Positions 1-8,224 of a stretch of DNA of 64,000 nt are shown here, in pieces (the stretch's first letter is position 1; every line of letters begins with the position of its first letter). This stretch comes from an uncultured Bacteroidales bacterium (GTDB taxonomy: Bacteria; Bacteroidota; Bacteroidia; Bacteroidales; Muribaculaceae). The DNA is taken from contig CACYVC010000023.1 of the NCBI GenBank assembly GCA_902777835.1, forward strand, positions 1 through 64,000, in the 5' to 3' direction. Both the position numbers and the translations under genes were made by a program. Under the pieces are notes generated by a model. It ran no database searches and was not told where the DNA came from. It worked only from the letters and a program-made list of their open reading frames with translations.

Positions 1-143
1 CTCAATAGAAGGCCAAGGGAAAAACTAAATTTCTCAACACCAAAGATAGAGTTCTTCAAACATTTTGCCTAATTTTGCACTTGCCAGTTGACTCTACATA
101 ATGTGAACATAATAGAGAAATTGGGAAAAATCTATGAAAAAGA

Positions 144-175
144 TTTGGAACAATAAAAGGGATTTTATATTTTTG
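144..175 (+). promoter_or_regulatory. Promoter of hydE (Bacteroidetes type)
   Basis: TTTG at 144-147 and TATTTTTG at 168-175 are 20 nt apart, matching the Bacteroidetes -33/-7 consensus. The start codon at 188 lies only 12 nt after the box, so the leader is very short. A second TAnnTTTG at 70-77 lacks a spaced -33 element. On the opposite strand, TATCTTTG at 41-48 may drive a gene off the left edge. Confidence 0.6.
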
Positions 176-187
176 CAAGTTGCAATA

Positions 188-1231
188 ATGAGAGAACTTG
201 TTGACATCTTGCGAGAACAACAGCACTTGGATAGCAGTAGCTACCAGGCATTGTTGGAGTGTAACGACAAGAGCGTTGTTGCCTATCTGCATGGGCAAGC
301 CCGTGAGGTTGGCGATGAGGTGTTTGGCAAGGGAATCTTTGTGCGCGGACTGGTGGAACTGACCAATGTTTGCCGCAACGACTGCTTGTATTGTGGCATA
401 CGCAAGAGCAACACGGCGGTGGAGCGTTATGTGCTCACCACCGAGCAGGTGCTTCAAAGCTGCCAACAGGGGTATGAACTAGGATTCAGAACCTTTGTGC
501 TGCAAGGGGGTGAACTCCCTCGCGACAAGGCGCCATGGCTTGTGGAACTGGTCAGCGAGATAAGGCAACGGTGGAAAGACTGTGCTATCACACTGTCACT
601 CGGCGAATGGCCTAGAGAGGTCTATGAGGCTTTGAAACAGGCTGGCGCCAACCGTTATCTGCTACGCCACGAGAGCCACAATGCTGTGCACTATGGCAAG
701 TTGCATCCTGACGAAATGTCGATCACGAACCGACTTCAATGCCTAATGTGGCTCAAAGAATTAGGCTACCAAGTAGGCACCGGCATCATGGTGGGCAGTC
801 CATGGCAGTCTATTGATAACATTGTGGAAGACATTGAGTTCATTGAGCATTTTAAGCCCGAGATGATAGGTCTGGGACCGTTCGTGCCTCAGCACGACAC
901 ACCTCTGGGCAAGTATGCTACTGGAAGCGCTGACCTCACCTGTCGGCTATACAGCATCTTCCGCTTGATGTTTCCCAATGCCTTGATACCGAGCACGACA
1001 GCACTCAACACGATTGATCCCAATGGCAGGACGATGGGAATAATGGCTGGCGCAAATGTGGTGATGCCCAACCTCTCCCCTGTCAGCGTGAGAAAGAACT
1101 ATAATCTCTACGATGGCAAAGCAATCTCCAATGCTGAAGCCGCCGAGGGCATAGCGCTACTTGAAGCTCAACTCGCCACCATAGGTTATCACATCAACTG
1201 GAACCGCGGTGACTTTATTTTTAAGTGTTAA
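188..1231 (+). CDS. hydE: [FeFe]-hydrogenase maturase HydE, radical SAM
   Basis: This radical SAM enzyme acts after HydG in building the 2Fe subcluster of the H-cluster. The radical SAM cysteines are at about residues 62, 66 and 69 (CRNDCLYC), followed by the conserved LSLGEWPRE and RHES segments of HydE. The protein is 347 residues, the usual length. An upstream ATG at 134 is in frame, but family proteins begin near MRELVDIL and the promoter box lies between the two ATGs, so 188 was chosen. The C-terminus lacks the accessory-cluster cysteines found in some HydE proteins; that cluster is known to be dispensable. It is first of three maturase genes on this strand. Confidence 0.93.
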   Translation: MRELVDILREQQHLDSSSYQALLECNDKSVVAYLHGQAREVGDEVFGKGIFVRGLVELTNVCRNDCLYCGIRKSNTAVERYVLTTEQVLQSCQQGYELGFRTFVLQGGELPRDKAPWLVELVSEIRQRWKDCAITLSLGEWPREVYEALKQAGANRYLLRHESHNAVHYGKLHPDEMSITNRLQCLMWLKELGYQVGTGIMVGSPWQSIDNIVEDIEFIEHFKPEMIGLGPFVPQHDTPLGKYATGSADLTCRLYSIFRLMFPNALIPSTTALNTIDPNGRTMGIMAGANVVMPNLSPVSVRKNYNLYDGKAISNAEAAEGIALLEAQLATIGYHINWNRGDFIFKC

Positions 1232-1255
1232 GTTTACATCCAATACGTTTGAATC

Positions 1256-1273
1256 GTCCGACAAGTCCGACAT
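1256..1273 (+). repeat. 9-bp-period repeat, GTCCGAC type
   Basis: GTCCGAC occurs at 1256 and again at 1265, exactly 9 bp apart, between hydE and hydG. Similar runs are found at 23161 and 44689. Function unknown. Confidence 0.6.
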
Positions 1274-1275
1274 AA

Positions 1276-1307
1276 AACTATAAACTATTAACTCTGAACT
1301 ATTAACT
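1276..1307 (+). repeat. 7-bp-period AACT repeat before hydG
   Basis: AACT occurs at 1276, 1283, 1290, 1297 and 1304, an exact 7-bp period, ending 8 nt before the hydG start codon. It is A-rich and almost without G on the coding strand. Function unknown. Confidence 0.75.
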
Positions 1308-1315
1308 ATTTACAT

Positions 1316-2731
1316 ATGTACAACCCAAAATCATCTCATGCCGAGGAATTTATCGACCACGGCGAAATTATGGAAACGCTGGAATATGCTGCTAAGAACC
1401 GCAGCAACCGCTCTCTGATTGAAGAAATAATAAACAAGGCTGCTACATGCAAAGGCCTCACCCACCGCGAAGCTGCCGTGCTGCTCGAGTGCGACCAGCC
1501 CGACTTGGTGGAACGCTTTGAGAACCTTGCACGCGAAGTGAAGCAGAAACTCTATGGCAACCGCATCGTGCTCTTTGCTCCACTTTACTTGTCGAACTAC
1601 TGTGTAAATGGTTGTGTATATTGCCCTTATCACGGCAAAAACCACACTATTCCTCGCAAGAAACTGTCGCAAGAAGAGATACGCCAAGAGGTGATTGCTC
1701 TGCAGCAGATGGGACACAAACGCCTTGCACTTGAAGCCGGCGAGCATCCCAAGATGAACCCTATCGAGTATATCCTTGAATCGATCAAAACGATATATGA
1801 CACAAAAGTGGGTAATGGTGCCATCCGCCGTGTGAATGTGAACATCGCTGCCACAACAGTCGAGAACTACCGCCGTCTCAAAGAGGCTGGCATCGGCACC
1901 TATATCCTCTTCCAGGAGACCTATAACAAGGAGAATTACGAGAAACTGCACCCCACAGGTCCTAAGAGCGACTATTGCTATCACACCGAGGCAATGGACC
2001 GCGCTATGGAAGGTGGTTGCGACGATGTGGGCATCGGAGTACTCTATGGCTTGACGACTTACCGCTATGACCTAGTGGGACTGCTTATGCACGCTGAGCA
2101 CCTGGAGGCACGCATGGGAGTGGGTCCTCACACCATCAGCGTGCCACGCATCTGCCCTGCCGACGACATCTCGCTTGACCAGTTCCCCGACACACTTCCC
2201 GACGACATCTTCTGTAAGATTGTCGCCATTATCCGCCTTGCAGCTCCTTACACAGGCATGATTATTTCCACCCGAGAGTCACAAAAGGTGAGGGAGAAAG
2301 TGCTAGACCTGGGTATATCGCAGATTAGTGGAGGCTCGCGCACTAGCGTGGGCGGATACACAACCGAGGAGCGCCACGACGACACGGCTCAGTTTGACGT
2401 GAGCGACCAGCGCAGCCTCGACGAAGTGATTGCTTGGCTGCTCGACATCGACTATTTGCCAAGTTTCTGCACCGCTTGTTACCGCGAGGGCCGCACTGGC
2501 GACCGCTTCATGTCGCTAGTGAAACGCGGCAAGATAAGCTACTGCTGCACTCCAAACGCAATGATTACCCTCAAGGAATACCTCGAGGACTACGCCAGTC
2601 CAGCCACCCGCGAGAAAGGTGAGGCACTCATCCGTCGCGAGCTTGAGAAGTTGCCCGATGACCGCATCCGCAACCTTGCTAACCGCCGCCTTATCGACAT
2701 CGCCAATGGCGAGCGCGACTTTAGGTTCTAA
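1316..2731 (+). CDS. hydG: [FeFe]-hydrogenase maturase HydG, tyrosine lyase
   Basis: HydG is a radical SAM tyrosine lyase that releases the CO and CN- ligands of the H-cluster, giving p-cresol as by-product. The radical SAM cysteines are at residues 96, 100 and 103 (CVNGCVYC). The auxiliary cluster motif near the C-terminus is also present: CTAC followed about 20 residues later by a further Cys (SYCCTPNA). These C-terminal cysteines separate HydG from ThiH. The 471-residue length is normal. It lies 84 nt after hydE and 49 nt before hydF. The gap to hydE holds two short-period repeats and no clear promoter, so co-transcription with hydE is likely. Confidence 0.95.
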   Translation: MYNPKSSHAEEFIDHGEIMETLEYAAKNRSNRSLIEEIINKAATCKGLTHREAAVLLECDQPDLVERFENLAREVKQKLYGNRIVLFAPLYLSNYCVNGCVYCPYHGKNHTIPRKKLSQEEIRQEVIALQQMGHKRLALEAGEHPKMNPIEYILESIKTIYDTKVGNGAIRRVNVNIAATTVENYRRLKEAGIGTYILFQETYNKENYEKLHPTGPKSDYCYHTEAMDRAMEGGCDDVGIGVLYGLTTYRYDLVGLLMHAEHLEARMGVGPHTISVPRICPADDISLDQFPDTLPDDIFCKIVAIIRLAAPYTGMIISTRESQKVREKVLDLGISQISGGSRTSVGGYTTEERHDDTAQFDVSDQRSLDEVIAWLLDIDYLPSFCTACYREGRTGDRFMSLVKRGKISYCCTPNAMITLKEYLEDYASPATREKGEALIRRELEKLPDDRIRNLANRRLIDIANGERDFRF

Positions 2732-2780
2732 AACAAGTTCTGTCTGTCGCGTTGTTAACGCAACTAATAAAAAGCTATCA

Positions 2781-3968
2781 ATGAACTCTGCACCACAGTC
2801 GCTTAGACGTCACATCGCCATCTTTGGACGAAGAAACGTGGGTAAATCGTCCTTGCTAAATGCCATCACGGGGCAGCTGGTAGCCATCGTCTCGCCCGAG
2901 GCGGGCACGACCACCGATCCCGTGAATCGCGCCATGGAGATATTGCCACTTGGGCCTTGCATGCTCATCGACACCGCTGGATTTGACGACGAGGGCAACG
3001 TAGGTGAGCTGCGCAACGAGCGCACGCACCGCGTTCTTGACCAAGCCGACATGGCTCTACTTGTTATGGACCAAGCCAGCGACCTCAACTATGAGAAACA
3101 ATGGATTGACGAGTTGCGACGCCTCGAGATTCCCACTGTGGCGGTATTAAACAAAGTAGATGCCATTGGCAATAAAGAAGAGGTTGCTGAACAGATAAAT
3201 AGCATCCTTGGCATTATGCCAATAACTGTTAGTGCCAAGAATCATGAGGGCATCGACATCCTGCGCAATGCTCTTGCCCATGCCGCTGGCGATGACGAGG
3301 AGACGAGCCTTACTGCAGGTCTTGCCAAACCTGGCGACTCCGTGCTGCTTGTGATGCCACAAGACCCGCAAGCACCGAAAGGGCGCCTGATATTGCCACA
3401 AGTGCAGACCATCCGCGACTTGCTCGACAAAGGATGCATAGTAACATGCTGCGGAATAGACACTCTTCAGCAGACCCTTAAAGCAATGTGTCTAGCACCA
3501 GCACTCATCATTACTGATTCACAAGTCTTTGCGCAAGTTTATGAACAGAAGCCAGAAAATAGTCTTCTAACCTCGTTCTCGGTACTTATGGCAGGGCAGA
3601 AAGGCAATATCGATGTGCTGATTGAAGGAGCTAAAGCTATTGACCGCCTCACACCGCAGTCGCGAGTGCTCATCGCTGAGGCTTGCACCCATGCCCCAAT
3701 GAGCGAAGACATAGGCCGCGAGAAAATTCCGCGTATGATACGCAAGCGATTTGGCGAGACAATCACCTTCGACATACACGCCGGCAAGGACTACCCTGCC
3801 GACCTGAAAAAATATGACCTGATAGTCCATTGCGGCGCGTGCATGTTCAACCGCCGCCTAATGCTCTCGCGCATAGTACGTGCCCAAGAGCAAGGCGTGC
3901 CAATTACCAACTATGGCCTTGCAATTGCCCGTTTGCAAGGCATCCTCGACAAAGTGTCGCTGCCGTAA
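2781..3968 (+). CDS. hydF: [FeFe]-hydrogenase maturase HydF, scaffold GTPase
   Basis: HydF is the GTPase scaffold on which the 2Fe subcluster is carried to apo-hydrogenase. The N-terminal G domain has the P-loop GRRNVGKSS (residues 16-24), DTAGF and NKVD motifs. The C-terminal cluster-binding motif is CTH followed about 45 residues later by HCGAC. The open frame extends upstream to 2619 inside hydG, but the P-loop then begins too far in. The ATG at 2781, giving 395 residues, matches the family. It is last of the maturase operon, with its stop just before a strong terminator. Confidence 0.94.
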   Translation: MNSAPQSLRRHIAIFGRRNVGKSSLLNAITGQLVAIVSPEAGTTTDPVNRAMEILPLGPCMLIDTAGFDDEGNVGELRNERTHRVLDQADMALLVMDQASDLNYEKQWIDELRRLEIPTVAVLNKVDAIGNKEEVAEQINSILGIMPITVSAKNHEGIDILRNALAHAAGDDEETSLTAGLAKPGDSVLLVMPQDPQAPKGRLILPQVQTIRDLLDKGCIVTCCGIDTLQQTLKAMCLAPALIITDSQVFAQVYEQKPENSLLTSFSVLMAGQKGNIDVLIEGAKAIDRLTPQSRVLIAEACTHAPMSEDIGREKIPRMIRKRFGETITFDIHAGKDYPADLKKYDLIVHCGACMFNRRLMLSRIVRAQEQGVPITNYGLAIARLQGILDKVSLP

Positions 3969-3971
3969 AAC

Positions 3972-4013
3972 ACAACAAAAAAGTAACCAAAATTTTGGTT
4001 ACTTTTTTGTTGT
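3972..4013. terminator. Bidirectional terminator between hydF and hydrogenase gene
   Basis: This is a 21-bp perfect inverted repeat centred between 3992 and 3993, with A and T runs that make it a U-tailed hairpin in both directions. It separates two convergent genes, and the opposing stop codon starts at its edge. Confidence 0.9.
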
Positions 4014-5830
4014 TAATCCGAAAGTATAGACTTGTCGCGGAAATGAGTGTGAAGGAGTTTGTGTGACTTCTTGCCTAATGGCTCACCGAGAAACTCTTCA
4101 TATATCTCCATCACAGCAGGACTCTCATGGCTCTTGCGCACCATCTTAGTGACATCGGTGGCATACATGGCACGCTGTCTTGCTTCAAGCACCGAAATAT
4201 CGCCATGATGGTAAGGCTGACCAGTGCCACCAATGCAACCGCCTGGACATGACATTACCTCAACGAGATGGTAATCGAGTTCGCCAGCACGGAGTTTGTC
4301 CATCACAATACGGGCATTATTAAGAGTGTGCACAACACACACCTTAAGTTCAAAGCCATCCATGTCGATTGTAGCCTCGCGGATGCCGTCCATGCCTCGC
4401 ACTTGAGTGAACTCCAATTTTGGAAGCGTCTTACCTGTAAATCTCTCGTAGGCCGTCCTCAACACTGCCTCGGTCACACCGCCAGTAGTACCAAAGATAT
4501 GCCCAGCACCAGTAGCTTTGCCGAGTGGGTCATCAAACGCGCTATCGGGCAAGTTCACGAAGTCTATGCCATGATTCCTAATCATTTCGGCAAGTTCCAG
4601 CGTAGTGATACTGCAATCCACATCAGGGATGCCGTCATAGATAAACTCATCGCGAGCGCACTCATATTTCTTTGCCACACAAGGCATTATTGAAATTACT
4701 GAGATATTCTCACTTGGAATTCCAATCTTCTCGGCCCAATAAGATTTTGCCAAAGTGCCAAACATCTGCGCTGGTGACTTGCAAGTGGATGGGTATTCGC
4801 GTAGGTCGGGATAATCATTCTCAAAGAAATTAACCCACGCTGGGCAGCACGATGTTGTCATGGGCAACTTCACGTCGGGGTCACCAGCCATTTTACGCTT
4901 CAGGCGGTCAATGAGTTCGGCGCTCTCCTCCATTATGGTGAAATCAGCACCAAAATTGGTGTCAAACACGTAGTCAAAACCCAGTTGCCTCAACGCAGTG
5001 ACCATCTTACCAGTTACCACAGTTCCTGGCGCCAAACCAAACTCCTCACCCAGTGCAAAACGCACTGCCGGAGCGGTTTGAGCAACAACCAGTTTGTCAG
5101 TGTTCTTGATGTCGGCAAGCACATCGTTGATAGAGTTGCGCTCATCAAGCACACCAATGGGACCTTCGATAGCATCAAACTTACACTTAGTCTTGCACTT
5201 GCCGCAGCACGTGCATTTATATGGATTGATGACATGGGGCTGTTTTACAACGCCACTAATTGCATTGACCGGACAATTACGCTTACAAGCAGTGCAACCA
5301 CGGCATTTCTCTGAGTCGATAACGTAAGACAGCACATTCAGAAACGGCTTGCCACCAATCTCATAAATATAGTGGTTGAGCATTGAGTCAAGCGAAACAG
5401 GGCGTTTAAAGGAGCTCCATTGTTGTGACTCCACCTCAAGGTGATGAACTGCCGCTTCCACATATCTTAACTCATCAACGAGTTCGCCTCGCACAACATG
5501 TTTCTCTACAATAACGTTCACGTCCTCGGGTTTGACGTGCGTATAGGTGATATTATCAGGAAGAATGCGCACTATAGGACCTTTGGCACAGAAGCCAAAA
5601 CATCCCGAAGTCACAACATCGACCATATCGTCGATGCCGTGGGCATGCAACATCATCTTGAAAAGACTGATGATGCGCTCGCTATCGTTTTTACGACATG
5701 CTTTACCCGAACAGCACTGCACCTGAACATAGTCGTGAGCCTTCAAACCATAGTTTAATCCACTACTGACTTCCTGTGGCTCAGCTGGCATCTGTTTCAC
5801 TTGCGTTTTAGGTTGTTTGTTCTCTGGCAT
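4013..5830 (-). CDS. Stand-alone [FeFe] hydrogenase with N-terminal thioredoxin-like [2Fe-2S] domain
   Basis: This is a cytoplasmic catalytic [FeFe] hydrogenase of 605 residues. From the N-terminus it has a thioredoxin-like [2Fe-2S] domain (Cys 39/40, 45, 77, 81), then two [4Fe-4S] ferredoxin motifs (CRGCTACKRNC at 176-186, CTCCGKCKTKC at 206-216), then the H-cluster domain. The H-cluster motifs are TSCCPAW (326-332), MPCVAKKYE (382-390) and EVMSCPGGC (524-532). The N-terminal domain closely resembles that of the neighbouring HydB (shared CFGFC and VKPED segments), not a usual HydA N-terminus. It has its own promoter and a terminator separates it from the hydB operon. Partner and direction are unknown; a sensory role is possible. 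Confidence 0.9.
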   Translation of the reverse strand: MPENKQPKTQVKQMPAEPQEVSSGLNYGLKAHDYVQVQCCSGKACRKNDSERIISLFKMMLHAHGIDDMVDVVTSGCFGFCAKGPIVRILPDNITYTHVKPEDVNVIVEKHVVRGELVDELRYVEAAVHHLEVESQQWSSFKRPVSLDSMLNHYIYEIGGKPFLNVLSYVIDSEKCRGCTACKRNCPVNAISGVVKQPHVINPYKCTCCGKCKTKCKFDAIEGPIGVLDERNSINDVLADIKNTDKLVVAQTAPAVRFALGEEFGLAPGTVVTGKMVTALRQLGFDYVFDTNFGADFTIMEESAELIDRLKRKMAGDPDVKLPMTTSCCPAWVNFFENDYPDLREYPSTCKSPAQMFGTLAKSYWAEKIGIPSENISVISIMPCVAKKYECARDEFIYDGIPDVDCSITTLELAEMIRNHGIDFVNLPDSAFDDPLGKATGAGHIFGTTGGVTEAVLRTAYERFTGKTLPKLEFTQVRGMDGIREATIDMDGFELKVCVVHTLNNARIVMDKLRAGELDYHLVEVMSCPGGCIGGTGQPYHHGDISVLEARQRAMYATDVTKMVRKSHESPAVMEIYEEFLGEPLGKKSHKLLHTHFRDKSILSD

Positions 5831-5920
5831 AAATCAAACCTTTGATTTAATAAACAAGTTAATTATCTGTAAATCAACACCGTTGTGATAGAAACCAATT
5901 CTAATCACAACTTTGCACCA

Positions 5921-5928
5921 CAAAGATA
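5921..5928 (-). promoter_or_regulatory. -7 box upstream of stand-alone hydrogenase
   Basis: TATCTTTG read on the minus strand, about 90 nt before the ATG at 5830. No clear -33 element was seen. Confidence 0.5.
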
Positions 5929-5966
5929 ACAAAAAAAACTCATTGTCGAAATAATGATACCAATAA

Positions 5967-5998
5967 AAACGGTCATGCCCGCTTAGGCATGACCGTTT
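5967..5998 (-). terminator. Terminator of hydB-hydAC operon
   Basis: A 13-bp perfect stem (5967-5979 with 5986-5998) and a 6-nt loop are followed on the minus strand by a T-rich run. It lies 22 nt past the stop codon of the hydrogenase fusion gene. Confidence 0.9.
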
Positions 5999-6019
5999 AT
6001 TATAATAAGGTGTGGAAAA

Positions 6020-8203
6020 TTAGTTATCCACCTCTTCAAGAATCTTTTGAACGTCCTTAGGCTGGAGGCGTCCGTAAACCTTCTCGCCAATGGTTACCAC
6101 TGGAGCGAGACCGCAGGCACCCACGCAGCGCAAGCAGTCGAGTGAGAACTTGCCGTCAGGGGTAGTCTCACCAACCTCGATGTTAAGAACGCGCTTGATT
6201 TCTTCAAGCAACTTCTCAGAACCACGCACGTAGCACGCAGTACCGAGGCACACCGAAATTGGGTGCTTGCCCTTAGGAGTCATGGTGAAGAACGAATAGA
6301 AAGTCACAACACCATAAACCTTAGAAGCTGGGATATTAAGTTTGCGGGCGATAATGCGCTGCATCTCCTCGGGGAGGTAGCCGTGCATCGACTGTGCCTC
6401 ATGAAGGATATTAATGAGCTCACCTGGTTTGTTACCATGCTTGTCGCAGATGGCCTCCACCTGCTCAATGACATTACATGCCAATTTCATTTCTTTTGCT
6501 TTTGCCATAATATATAGAGGTTTGTAGAGCTTCTGGATGTCGGGATTCTCATGGCTCTTGCGCAATGGTTTGCCATCATCCTCAGCATAGAGAGCATCGC
6601 AACGTTGTTGAATCACGCTGAAGTCGCCATGGTGATAAGGTTGACCAGCACCACCAATACAGCCACCAGGACATGCCATCACCTCAACCACATGGTAGTC
6701 GAGCTCGCCAGCGCGGAGCTTGTCCATGATGATGCGTGCATTGCTGAGAGTGTGAGTCACGCAAACCTTGAGGTCAAATCCGTTGATGTCGATTGTTGCT
6801 TCACGGATACCATCAAATCCACGAACCTGGTCGAAGTTTATGCGAGGCAGAGTCTTGCCTGTGTAAACCTCATAAACAGTACGCAGAGCAGCTTCCATCA
6901 CACCGCCTGTAACACCGAAGATTGCAGCAGCACCTGTTGACTCACCGAGAGGACTGTCAAAGTCGCTTTCGGGCAGCTGAGCAAAGTTGATGTTAGCACG
7001 CTTGATGAGTCGAGCAAGCTCACGGGTCGAGATGCTATAGTCAACATCGGGATTGCCGTTAACCTTGAACTCGTCGCGTCCGCACTCATATTTCTTAGCC
7101 AAGCAAGGCATGATTGACACAACCACTAGTTTCTCGCGTGGGATGCCCATCTTCTCGGCCCAATAAGTCTTAGCAACAGCACCAAACATCTGGGCTGGCG
7201 ACTTGGCGCTCGAAGGATAGTCGAGCAGGTCGGGATAGTTGTGCTCAAAGAAGTTAACCCATGCAGGGCAGCATGAAGTCATAATAGGCAGTTTCACGCT
7301 CTTGTCACCAGCAAGGTATTTCTTGAGACGGTCAAGAATCTCGGCACCTTCCTCCATGATAGTGAGGTCGGCAGCAAAGTCGGTATCAAACACGTAGTCG
7401 AAACCGAGGTCACGCAATGCGGTAGCCAGCTTGCCGGTAACAATGCCAGGCACGCCAAACTCCTCGCCGAGAGCGAAACGCACTGCAGGAGCGGGTTGAG
7501 CAACAACAACCTTGTCGGGGTCGGTGATGTCGGCCATTAGCTGATCGGTGTAGTCACGCTCGGTGAGAGCGCCCACGGGGCAAACAGCCACACACTGACC
7601 GCAATAGGTACAGTCGGTATCAACAAACATGCGGTCGAAGGTTGGAGCGATAGTAGTGTCGAAACCACGACGGATGGCGCCAAGAACGCCCACACTCTGA
7701 ACCTCGTTACAAACACTCTCGCAACGGCGGCAGTAGATGCACTTCTCCATGTTGCGGGTAATGGCTGGAGTAACCTCGTTCTTACGCTGGCTCTTCTCAC
7801 CATCGTTGTAAGGCATCTCACGGATGTTAAGACGCATTACCAAGCGCTGAAGCTCACAGTTGCTACACTTGGGGCAAGTGAGGCAATCGTTGGGGTGATC
7901 ACTAAGGATGAGCTCGGCGATAGTCTTGCGAGCGCGAATCACGCGACCCGAGTTAGTGTGAACCACCATGTCGGGCATACAAGCAGTAGCGCAAGCAGGC
8001 GCCAAGTTGCGACGTCCCTCAACTTCTACTACACAAAGGCGGCAAGATGCAGGTTTGTTCTTCACACAAGTGCCTTTAAGATCGATGTGGCACAATGTGG
8101 GGATATCGATGCCGACGAGCTTGCCGGCCTCCAGCAATGTAGTGCCCTTAGGCACTTCCACTACGTGGTTATCTATAGTAAGTTTTATCAATTTCTCTTC
8201 CAT
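6020..8203 (-). CDS. Electron-bifurcating [FeFe] hydrogenase, HydA-HydC fusion
   Basis: This is the catalytic subunit of an NAD- and ferredoxin-linked hydrogenase, 727 residues. Domains in order: NuoG-like [2Fe-2S] (Cys 38, 54, 57, 71), His-Cys [4Fe-4S] (HPNDCLTCPKC, 103-113), two [4Fe-4S] motifs (CIYCRRC, CTYCGQC), then the H-cluster domain with TSCCPAW (309-315), MPCLAKKYE (366-374) and EVMACPGGC (507-515). It ends with a full NuoE/HydC-like [2Fe-2S] domain (about 570-727; Cys 652, 657, 693, 697). In Thermotoga-type enzymes HydC is a separate protein; here it is fused to the HydA C-terminus and no separate hydC was seen. The gene follows hydB by 21 nt. Confidence 0.93.
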   Translation of the reverse strand: MEEKLIKLTIDNHVVEVPKGTTLLEAGKLVGIDIPTLCHIDLKGTCVKNKPASCRLCVVEVEGRRNLAPACATACMPDMVVHTNSGRVIRARKTIAELILSDHPNDCLTCPKCSNCELQRLVMRLNIREMPYNDGEKSQRKNEVTPAITRNMEKCIYCRRCESVCNEVQSVGVLGAIRRGFDTTIAPTFDRMFVDTDCTYCGQCVAVCPVGALTERDYTDQLMADITDPDKVVVAQPAPAVRFALGEEFGVPGIVTGKLATALRDLGFDYVFDTDFAADLTIMEEGAEILDRLKKYLAGDKSVKLPIMTSCCPAWVNFFEHNYPDLLDYPSSAKSPAQMFGAVAKTYWAEKMGIPREKLVVVSIMPCLAKKYECGRDEFKVNGNPDVDYSISTRELARLIKRANINFAQLPESDFDSPLGESTGAAAIFGVTGGVMEAALRTVYEVYTGKTLPRINFDQVRGFDGIREATIDINGFDLKVCVTHTLSNARIIMDKLRAGELDYHVVEVMACPGGCIGGAGQPYHHGDFSVIQQRCDALYAEDDGKPLRKSHENPDIQKLYKPLYIMAKAKEMKLACNVIEQVEAICDKHGNKPGELINILHEAQSMHGYLPEEMQRIIARKLNIPASKVYGVVTFYSFFTMTPKGKHPISVCLGTACYVRGSEKLLEEIKRVLNIEVGETTPDGKFSLDCLRCVGACGLAPVVTIGEKVYGRLQPKDVQKILEEVDN

Positions 8204-8224
8204 GATGAAAATTATCGTGTGTCG

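Noticed and set aside
134-187. Longer hydE start at ATG 134
   Set aside because: HydE family proteins start at MRELVDIL-like positions, and a promoter box lies between 134 and 188.
1331-1984. Long minus-strand frame inside hydG
   Set aside because: It is a shadow of a convincing gene, with no motif of its own.
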